This document shows positions 32,555-38,232 of a stretch of 38,232 nt of DNA, piece after piece. Source of the DNA: CAJWBT01 sp964401855 (GTDB lineage Bacteria; Chloroflexota; Dehalococcoidia; Lucifugimonadales; UBA3495). The stretch covers positions 1 to 38,232 of the forward strand of contig CAYOAF010000054.1 of NCBI GenBank assembly GCA_964401855.1, read 5' to 3'. The first letter of the stretch is position 1, and the number at the start of each line of letters is the position of its first letter. The position numbers and the translations under genes are program-made. Below the pieces are notes generated by a model. That model ran no database searches. It had not been told where the DNA came from and worked only from the letters and a program-made list of their open reading frames with translations.

Positions 32555-33175
32555 ATGATCTACGAAGTCCGCACCTATACTCTCAAGCCCGGCTCGGTGC
32601 CTCAATTCGAGGAGAATTTTGCCAAGGCCCTACCCTTCCGGGAGAAGTTTTCCAAGCTGGGCGCCTTCTGGCACACGGAAATTGGACCCTTGAACCAGGT
32701 GATCCACGTGTGGCCGTACGAGAGCGTAGAGGAGCGCAACCGGATCCGCGCCGAGGCGGTGAAGGACCCCAACTGGCCCCCACATAACCCTCCCGACATG
32801 TACGTCGGCCAGGAGACGGAGATTTTCGTCCCCGCCCCGTTCATGCGGCCCCTTGGTGGCGACCAGGCCCTGGGCGACATCTACGAGATGCGTATCTACA
32901 CCTACAGGACCGGGACCATGGCCCAGGTAGTCAAGCTGTGGGCGGAGTCGATTCCCCACCGGGAAAAGTTCTCGCCTCTGGCGGCCGGCATGTACAGTGA
33001 AATCGGCGGGTTGAACAAATGGATCCACATATGGCCCTACAAGGACCTGGCGGAGCGCAACCGGGTCCGCGCCGAGGCCGCCAAAACCCCCCATTGGCCG
33101 CCGGCCACCCGGGAGTTCCTGGTAAAGCAAGAGAACAAGATAATGGTGCCGGCCTCCTTCTCGCCGATGCACTGA
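32555..33175 (+). CDS. Double NIPSNAP-domain protein
   Basis: 206 residues from ATG 32555, with AAGGAG six bases upstream. Two tandem NIPSNAP-type ferredoxin-like domains: the first (1-105) starts MIYEVRTYTLKPGSVPQFE and contains HVWPYESVEERNRIRAEA; the second (110-206) starts IYEMRIYTYRTGTMAQ and contains HIWPYKDLAERNRVRAEA. Both have the W..P and R-rich helix signature. The two halves make an intramolecular dimer of a fold that usually dimerises. Bacterial NIPSNAP proteins bind small hydrophobic compounds or act in degradation pathways; no function can be assigned here. No signal peptide. Confidence 0.88.
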   Translation: MIYEVRTYTLKPGSVPQFEENFAKALPFREKFSKLGAFWHTEIGPLNQVIHVWPYESVEERNRIRAEAVKDPNWPPHNPPDMYVGQETEIFVPAPFMRPLGGDQALGDIYEMRIYTYRTGTMAQVVKLWAESIPHREKFSPLAAGMYSEIGGLNKWIHIWPYKDLAERNRVRAEAAKTPHWPPATREFLVKQENKIMVPASFSPMH

Positions 33176-33245
33176 GTATTCCGCCCGATTTCCTTTGACA
33201 TCCGGCCCGCCGCAGCGGGTCACTTCGAGAGCGAAAAGGGGCACG

Positions 33246-33278
33246 TTGTGGTCCCCCACATATGGTGGGGGACCACAA
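33246..33278. repeat. Perfect 14-base inverted repeat between NIPSNAP and mbfA genes
   Basis: Arms ttgtggtcccccac (33246-33259) and gtgggggaccacaa (33265-33278) around an ATATG loop. No T-run follows, so it is not an obvious terminator. It lies about 210 bases before the mbfA start; the rest of the 33176-33489 spacer has no gene, only a weak TTGTCG-N16-TATGTT promoter-like pair at 33327-33354. Confidence 0.65.
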
Positions 33279-33489
33279 TCAGATTTCCAACCCGTTCGGA
33301 ATCAGCAAGGCATTCGTTGAGCGCCATTGTCGGGGTGATGGTCTCAGCTATGTTCGTTATGCCGACGTACCTCGTTTCCCAGTCCCTTCTCGCAAGCCTG
33401 ACGGTACCCTTTCGCGCTCCACCTGCCACCGCAGCGGGTACCGGCGGCGGCGCACTGTTTGGGCCCATGCCCGCGAAAGGACACCAACC

Positions 33490-34749
33490 ATGAGTTCAGA
33501 ATCTCCCGCCCTGACCAAGACAGAGAGAAACCTGTGGAACGCCATCGTAGCCGAGGCGCTGGCCCACCTGAAATATAACGCCTATGCCCATAAGGCGCTG
33601 GAGGAAGGGCTCCCCGAGGTAGCCCAGATATTTCAGGAGGTGGCGGGGGCCGAGACGATTCACGGTATTAACCACCTGCGGGTGTCCGGTGACATCGGGA
33701 CCACGGCGGAGAACCTGCACACCGTCGCGGTCGGGGAGTCCAAGGAGGCCAGCACTCTGTACCCGCGGATGATTCAAGACGCCCTGGCAGAGGGCCGCAC
33801 CGACGCCGCCGATTCATTTGGCATGGCCCTGGAACGGGAGCGCCACCACCTGGAGATGTTCACTCAGGCACTGGAGCAACTGCAAGCGCGGCAGCGCGGC
33901 TGTTCGGCGCCCGCCGATGTAGTTGAAGAGGTTTCAGCCCCTACGGATGCGGAATCCGGCCCGGCCATCGGGGACGCCCCGGCGCCGCCGCCGGCGGGGG
34001 CCATGACCGTTCCCGCTTCGGAGCTGGAAACCTACGTCACCGCGGCCATGGAGGTAGACCGGGAGCGCTGGCGAGTCGCCTCGATGGGTAGATTACGTGA
34101 GGTGGTTTTCGGGGCCCAGGACGGCATCCTGAGCACGCTGGCCCTGGTGACCTCGGTGGCCGTGGCGGTGGACCAAACCTCCACCGTGCTGGTGGCCGGG
34201 CTGGCCGGGGCCCTGGCCGGGATGATCTCGATGGCGACGGGGGCTTACCTGGGTTCCCGGGCCGAGCAGGATGTTTGGCGCGCCGAGATTGCCCGGGAAG
34301 CCGAGGAGCTGGAATCCAACCCCGCGGAGGAGTTGGCCGAGTTGACGGTGATCTTCCAGCGCGAAGGGAAGACCTACGAGGAGGCCCGCCGCCTGTCCGA
34401 CCAGATCGCCGAGGACAAGGACCTCTGGCTGCGCACCCTGGTGGAGAAGGAGCTGGGAATCAGCCCCGAAACGACGGCCAGTCCCATCAAGGATGCATTC
34501 GCCATGGGGCTTTCCTTCACCCTGGCCGCCCTGGTGCCCATCGTTCCCTACATGGTGCTGGACGGAGGGGCCGCCATTGCCGTCTCCGTGGCGGCGGCCC
34601 TCGCGGGCCTGTTCGCGCTGGGGATGGGTAAAGGGCGCCTGGTCCGGAAATCGCCCATTCTACAGGGCTTGGAGATTCTCGGAATCGGCGTGGTCTCTGC
34701 CGCCGTCGGATTCGGTCTGGGTGACGTTATACCCCGGCTGGTGACCTAG
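33490..34749 (+). CDS. Erythrin-VIT1 fusion iron/manganese exporter (MbfA type)
   Basis: 419 residues from ATG 33490 (AAAGGA about ten bases upstream); the open frame to 33262 crosses the palindrome and is not likely to be used. Residues 1-130 are a ferritin-like (erythrin) domain with di-iron ligands Glu22, Glu55-x-x-His58, Glu83 and Glu117-x-x-His120. A Pro/Ala-rich linker (135-185) leads to a VIT1/CCC1 domain: REVVFGAQDGILSTLALV is the first membrane helix with the conserved metal-binding pattern, and IEE-like acidic helices (EIAREAEELES) form the cytoplasmic metal-binding loop. Four to five membrane segments follow. Related MbfA proteins export iron and protect against peroxide. Near a heme/siroheme cluster and NiSOD this fits iron and oxidant homeostasis. 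Confidence 0.9.
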   Translation: MSSESPALTKTERNLWNAIVAEALAHLKYNAYAHKALEEGLPEVAQIFQEVAGAETIHGINHLRVSGDIGTTAENLHTVAVGESKEASTLYPRMIQDALAEGRTDAADSFGMALERERHHLEMFTQALEQLQARQRGCSAPADVVEEVSAPTDAESGPAIGDAPAPPPAGAMTVPASELETYVTAAMEVDRERWRVASMGRLREVVFGAQDGILSTLALVTSVAVAVDQTSTVLVAGLAGALAGMISMATGAYLGSRAEQDVWRAEIAREAEELESNPAEELAELTVIFQREGKTYEEARRLSDQIAEDKDLWLRTLVEKELGISPETTASPIKDAFAMGLSFTLAALVPIVPYMVLDGGAAIAVSVAAALAGLFALGMGKGRLVRKSPILQGLEILGIGVVSAAVGFGLGDVIPRLVT

Positions 34750-34756
34750 AGGGGGA

Positions 34757-35668
34757 TTAACGCACCCGGTCTAGTATCTTGTTGACAGCCGTCACGAAGT
34801 CCGCCGGGTTGTCCCCTTGGACCAGGTGCCCGGCCCCGGATATGGTTACCGTCTCACAGCCGGGGATGATCTCCTCCATTTGCTGCATCGTTTCTACTGG
34901 AAAAACATCGCTATTGCTGCCTCGGACCACCAGTGTGGGGCATTCAATCTTGCGCACGCAGTCCCACAGCTGATCCGCGGTATAGCCTGTTTCCCGGCGG
35001 CCCGGGGTGCGCCAAATCTTGTCGGCTTTCCAGATCCACTTGCCGTCGGAGCGCTGGCGGATACTGTACTTCAACGCGCCCAGCACCTGTTCCCGGCTGC
35101 GCCCGGTGTATTCGATAACCCGGTGGGCGAACTCCTCGAAGGTGTCCAATTCGTCGGGAAGCTCCCGGAACCGGGCCATCCGGTCCTGGCCGCGGCGTGC
35201 ATTGACGGGCCCGGTATCCACGATTACCAGTGCCTTCAGTGCCCCCGGGTGGCGTGAGGCCCAAACGTAGCTGTTGCGGCCCCCCATGGAATGACCGAAC
35301 AGGATGAACCGGTCCAGCCCCATGGCTTCAACGAACCCGTCGATGTCTCCTTGAAAGGCGTCGATCCTATAGTCAGCTCCGGCCGCCCAGTCACTATCCC
35401 CGTGGCCCCGCTGATCCATCGCCAGGATGTGATACTGGTCAGAAAGGGCCAGGCTCACGAAGTCCCAGCTATGGGCCTGCTGAGAATTGCCGTGGAGCAT
35501 CAGGATCGTTGGGTTGGCGACGTCGCCCCACTCCAGGTAATGGAAGTTCATTCCGTTGACTTGAACATTCTTATCAGTGGGCTCGCTCTCCACGGCGAAC
35601 TGCACGCCCATCTGGCGAGCTGCATCATGAAGCGATAGGCCTACACCGCCCTCGGTGGAAGACGCCAT
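34757..35668 (-). CDS. Alpha/beta-fold hydrolase
   Basis: 303 residues. The catalytic triad is readable: Ser127 in GHSMGG, Asp254 (GSNSDVF) and His281 (GAGHLVQGDNP); the oxyanion segment is HGNSQQ (59-64), and MDQRGHGDSDW follows strand 4. This resembles epoxide hydrolase, haloalkane dehalogenase and C-C bond hydrolase families, with a helical cap between about residues 150 and 235. ATG 35668 has GGGAGG eight bases upstream. It is convergent with mbfA (stops eight bases apart) and divergent from the bL25 gene. The substrate is unknown. Confidence 0.9.
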   Translation of the reverse strand: MASSTEGGVGLSLHDAARQMGVQFAVESEPTDKNVQVNGMNFHYLEWGDVANPTILMLHGNSQQAHSWDFVSLALSDQYHILAMDQRGHGDSDWAAGADYRIDAFQGDIDGFVEAMGLDRFILFGHSMGGRNSYVWASRHPGALKALVIVDTGPVNARRGQDRMARFRELPDELDTFEEFAHRVIEYTGRSREQVLGALKYSIRQRSDGKWIWKADKIWRTPGRRETGYTADQLWDCVRKIECPTLVVRGSNSDVFPVETMQQMEEIIPGCETVTISGAGHLVQGDNPADFVTAVNKILDRVR

Positions 35669-35851
35669 TTCTTAACCTCCCAGGCTAGTTTCAAAACCCA
35701 TGATAACCCGGTTGTCAAGGTAGACCCCATCCCGGGGGCAGGGTTGAGGTTTCCTTTCTCCGAGGCTGGTGCTATCATTAAACGGCGAAAGTACGGGTCC
35801 AAGTGGGGCCGGTAACGTGCGAACCCAATCCAGTGAGGAGAATCGGTTCCT

Positions 35852-36517
35852 ATGACCACTCAGGCGATTACATTGGAACTGGAGCCCAGGGAGTTGCTGG
35901 GCAAGAAAGTGAAACAGTTGCGGCGCACGGGGATCATCCCGGTCCACCTGTATGGACCGGGGGTGGAGTCCCGTTCCTTGCAATGCCAGGCCCAAAAGCT
36001 CATCCAGGTGCTGGTCCGGGCCGGCGGCAGCACACCGATCACGGTCACTGTGCGGGGTGGGCAGGGCAGCCATCTCGCGTTCGTCCGGGAGATCCAGTGG
36101 GACCCCAGGCGGGACGATCTCCTCCACGTTGATCTGCTGGTGGCGGAAGCCAACCGGATGGTGCGGGCCCAGGTGCCCATCACCCTCGTCGGTGAGTCGC
36201 CGGGCGCCAGGATCGCCGGCGGGACAATAATGCATCAGCTTCACGAGTTGGATGTGGAGGCGCTGCCTCTGGAGATGCCTAGCCAGGCAGAGGTAGACCT
36301 GGCCCTTCTGACCGAGCCGGATGGTGTCGTAAGGGCCGGTGATATCAACTTGCCCTCCAACGTGACGGTGCTGACCGACCTCGACGAGGTGGTGGTCCGG
36401 ATCGAGCTCCCCAGGGTGGTGGCGGAAGAAGAAGCGGTCTCCGAGGAAGCCGCTGGGGGACAAGCCGACGCCGGGGAAACGCCGGCCGATGCGGAGAGTT
36501 CGGACACCGAGGAATAG
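35852..36517 (+). CDS. rplY: 50S ribosomal protein bL25, long (CTC) form
   Basis: 221 residues. The N-terminal domain (about 1-95) binds 5S rRNA: LELEPRELLGKKVKQLRRTGIIPVHLYGPG is the family signature. The C-terminal beta domain (about 98-190) is the TL5/CTC-type extension (VPITLVGESPGARIAGGTIMHQLHELDVEALPLEMP). The final 30 residues are an acidic tail (Glu, Ala, Asp, Gly). ATG 35852 follows an AGGAG site. A hairpin with a T-rich tail at 36715-36755 could end its transcript. Confidence 0.95.
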   Translation: MTTQAITLELEPRELLGKKVKQLRRTGIIPVHLYGPGVESRSLQCQAQKLIQVLVRAGGSTPITVTVRGGQGSHLAFVREIQWDPRRDDLLHVDLLVAEANRMVRAQVPITLVGESPGARIAGGTIMHQLHELDVEALPLEMPSQAEVDLALLTEPDGVVRAGDINLPSNVTVLTDLDEVVVRIELPRVVAEEEAVSEEAAGGQADAGETPADAESSDTEE

Positions 36518-36704
36518 ACGGATTAGCCGAAGCGCGCCAGCCGGCGTAGCCAGGCCTTGAGCCGGTCCCCGTCTACGACCAGTACTAGGTACCGAAAAAT
36601 GGCCGGCGTCACGGGCTGGTGCAGCGGGAGCGGTCGACCCGGTCCAGATCGAGGACCGATCTAGCCGCCTCCGGTTCTTTACATGGGTGAAACGGAGGAA
36701 TACA

Positions 36705-36782
36705 ATGCTGGAAAGGGAAGTGGCGGCCCTGTCCGCCATTTCCCATCTTGTTTTCTCCTATGTACCTGGCCTGCGTGTCTAG
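36705..36782 (+). CDS. 25-codon leader ORF upstream of greA
   Basis: ATG 36705 is preceded by GGAGG at six bases (a very strong site), and the ORF stops with TAG at 36782, 12 bases before the GTG of greA. It would encode MLEREVAALSAISHLVFSYV plus five more residues. A 12-base-pair hairpin lies inside the ORF, so translation would melt it. Such an arrangement suits translation-coupled attenuation or reinitiation at greA. No homologue is recognised. Confidence 0.4.
   Translation: MLEREVAALSAISHLVFSYVPGLRV
36715..36755 (+). terminator. Hairpin with T-rich tail between rplY and greA
   Basis: gggaagtggcgg (36715-36726) pairs with ccgccatttccc (36733-36744), 12 pairs with one G-T, around a 6-base loop, and is followed by ATCTTGTTTTC. 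It may be a rho-independent terminator of rplY or an attenuator in the greA leader. Confidence 0.5.
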
Positions 36783-36794
36783 GGGGAAAGGGCC

Positions 36795-37261
36795 GTGCCG
36801 CAGCCCATCTATCTGTCCCGGAAAGGGTTGAAAAACTACGGGTGGAGCTTGAACATCTCCAGACCGTGGGGCGTCACAACGTGGCGGAGCGCATCCAGCA
36901 ATTCCGGGAACGGGGCGGCACCGTGAGCAACGCCGAGTACGAGGAGGCCAAGAACGAGATGGCCTTCACCGAGGGACGCATCCTCTCGCTGGACAATATG
37001 ATCAGCAACGCCGTTATCATCGAAAAAAGCCATGGAGCAAGGGATGCGGTTGAGATTGGCGCCAAGGTAACGGTACTGCGCCAGGACGGAAAGACGTACC
37101 GGTACGCCATCACCGGCAGCGCTGAAGCCGACCCCGCCAAGGGGATGATCTCCAACATTTCCCCCATCGGGAAAGGCCTGCTGGGGAAACAGGTTGGCGA
37201 GGTTACCGAGGTGAGCGTGCCAGCCGGCAAGGTCAAGCTCGAAGTCCTTGCCATCGAGTAG
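36795..37261 (+). CDS. greA: Transcription elongation factor GreA with an apparent frameshift
   Basis: The frame that holds most of the protein ends at 37261 and reads VEKLRVELEHLQTVGRHNVAERI, NAEYEEAKNEMAF, SNAVIIEK and a normal C-terminal FKBP-like domain (GSAEADPAKGMISNISPIGKGLLGK). The expected N-terminus (PIYLSRKGLK), however, is in another frame, from GTG 36795 with a GGGGG/AAAGGG site upstream. The frames meet at ttgaaaaac (36828-36836): one base is missing there, or the ribosome would have to slip back by one base on the A5 run. Corrected, the protein has 155 residues (family 157-158). GreA rescues backtracked RNA polymerase by stimulating transcript cleavage with its coiled coil. Without the shift, the first frame stops near 36924. 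A GTG at 36842 could start a shortened protein. lysS follows, as often seen. Confidence 0.85.
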
Positions 37262-37458
37262 AGTGTTACAGCCGGCCGCTTTCGAAAGGCCGGAGACGGA
37301 TTCCCCAGTTGGTGCTGGACCCTGGCAGCCGTCCCGTACCGGACCAGTCGCGGGCCGGCTTCGCCGCGCACCCGCGGCCACGCCCGGAGGTCCCGGCTTC
37401 CACAAAGGAGCCCTCCTGAGCAGCTTGCATTTCACCCACCACCGTCCTTCCCTTGCGG

Positions 37459-38232
37459 ATGGCGGACAGCTATAACGTGCCGGACCGGAAAGACAGCCTG
37501 CTGGCCAGCCGCCATGCCAAGCTGGAGCGCATTCGCCAGCTAGGAATCGACCCTTACCCCCCTCGCTTCGAACGCACCTGTGATGCGGCCGCCGCCATCG
37601 CCCGCTTCGAGGCCGTGGAGAGCGGCGCGGAGCCGGAGCCGGACCCGGCGGACCGAGAGGTGGCCCTGGCCGGACGCATTACCTCCATCCGGGTCATGGG
37701 CAAGGCCGCCTTCCTGGACCTGCGGGACGCCTCCGGGACTGTCCAGGCCCTGCTGCGGCAAAACGTGCTGGGCGACGGCTTCGACCTAGTGAAGGACCTG
37801 GACCTGGGCGACCACCTGGGCGTCAACGGCCCCATGATCCGCACCCGCACCGGCCAGGTCACCATCGAGGCCCTCCGCCTCACGCTGACGGCCAAGGGGA
37901 TGCGACCCCTGCCTGAGAAATGGCACGGCCTTCGGGATGTGGAGATACGCTACCGGCAGCGGTACCTGGACCTGATCTCCAATCCGGACGTGATGTCCGT
38001 CTTCGCCCAGCGCAGCCGGATAATCAGCGGAGTCCGGAGATTCATGGATGAGCGGGGGTTTCTGGAGGTGGATACCCCCGTCCTGGTGCCCGTGGCCGCC
38101 GGCGCCCACGCCCGGCCCTTCGTCACCCACCACAACGCCTTGGACCAGCAGCTATACCTTCGGATTGCGACAGAGCTGTACCTCAAGAAGCTGATAATAG
38201 GCGGCTTCGACAAGGTGTACGAGCTGGGGAGG
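37459..38232 (+). CDS. lysS: Lysyl-tRNA synthetase, class II (3' end cut by the window)
   Basis: The first 258 residues are present from ATG 37459; the frame is still open at the window edge. The N-terminal OB-fold anticodon-binding domain (REVALAGRITSIRVMGKAAFLDLRD, then VQALLR and GDHLGVNGPMIRTRTGQVTIEA) is followed by class II motif 1 (RYRQRYLDLI, IISGVRRFMDERGFLEVDTPVL) and the THHNALDQQLYLRIATELYLKKLIIGGFDKVYELGR region, where motif 2 begins. It charges tRNA-Lys. About 240 residues, with the rest of motif 2 and motif 3, lie beyond the window. The greA-lysS order is common in bacteria. No strong ribosome-binding site is seen before the ATG. Confidence 0.96.
   Translation, partial: MADSYNVPDRKDSLLASRHAKLERIRQLGIDPYPPRFERTCDAAAAIARFEAVESGAEPEPDPADREVALAGRITSIRVMGKAAFLDLRDASGTVQALLRQNVLGDGFDLVKDLDLGDHLGVNGPMIRTRTGQVTIEALRLTLTAKGMRPLPEKWHGLRDVEIRYRQRYLDLISNPDVMSVFAQRSRIISGVRRFMDERGFLEVDTPVLVPVAAGAHARPFVTHHNALDQQLYLRIATELYLKKLIIGGFDKVYELGR

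Noticed and set aside
33246..33278. Rho-independent terminator of the NIPSNAP gene
   Set aside because: The stem is strong, but no T-run follows on either strand, so it was listed as a repeat instead.
36683..36842. In-frame upstream start at 36683 giving GreA a 50-residue extension
   Set aside because: The extension runs through the terminator-like hairpin, has no GreA similarity, and the true N-terminal motif is found in the other frame.

Overview
The window looks like a GC-rich bacterial chromosome segment, most likely from Chloroflexota (a Dehalococcoidia or SAR202-like lineage). This is inferred from the gene content: tandem family III CoA-transferases, NIPSNAP and Gfo/Idh/MocA proteins, a VLRF1-type release factor of the actinobacterial/chloroflexal kind, siroheme-dependent heme genes, and many GTG or TTG starts behind strong GGAGG ribosome-binding sites. 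No rRNA is present, so the placement is not proven.

Layout. Bases 1-800 are more AT-rich than the rest and hold an orphan TOPRIM protein, probably the tail of an OLD-family nuclease. Bases 900-10900 are almost all minus strand: two paralogous family III CoA-transferases, an MFS exporter, a DEAD-box RNA helicase, an MBL-fold hydrolase, a Gfo/Idh/MocA oxidoreductase, an EthD-like small protein, a relic of a molybdenum hydroxylase, an Hfq-like protein and a CaxA-type cation/proton antiporter. After a gene-poor stretch come tRNA-Ile(GAU) with its own promoter, an MscS channel, a cupin, a sirtuin and Pcm.

Bases 15600-23400 are a tetrapyrrole cluster, all on the plus strand: an HTH regulator, a fused siroheme decarboxylase (AhbA-AhbB), precorrin-2 dehydrogenase/ferrochelatase, HemC, a CobA-HemD fusion, HemB and HemL. 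Together they run from glutamate-1-semialdehyde through uroporphyrinogen III and siroheme to 12,18-didecarboxysiroheme, which indicates the siroheme-dependent route to heme. Palindromic dispersed repeats sit in two of the spacers.

Bases 23500-29100 hold a nickel superoxide dismutase, IlvD, a MazF-type toxin with a 5'-truncated antitoxin inserted at the 3' end of ilvD (a second, diverged copy of the ilvD 3' end follows the toxin), an enoyl-CoA hydratase and an NHL-repeat lipoprotein. Bases 29100-32320 hold a two-gene minus-strand operon: a VLRF1-type peptidyl-tRNA hydrolase followed by MutS2. This suggests a ribosome-rescue unit. The right end carries a NIPSNAP protein, an erythrin-VIT1 iron exporter (MbfA type), an alpha/beta hydrolase, ribosomal protein bL25, a greA gene with an apparent one-base frameshift behind a 25-codon leader ORF, and the 5' two thirds or so of lysS, cut by the window edge.

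The most interesting leads are the VLRF1-MutS2 operon, the fused AhbAB in a compact siroheme/heme cluster, the toxin cassette bounded by duplicated ilvD ends, the NiSOD with no maturation peptidase beside it, and the greA leader plus frameshift.
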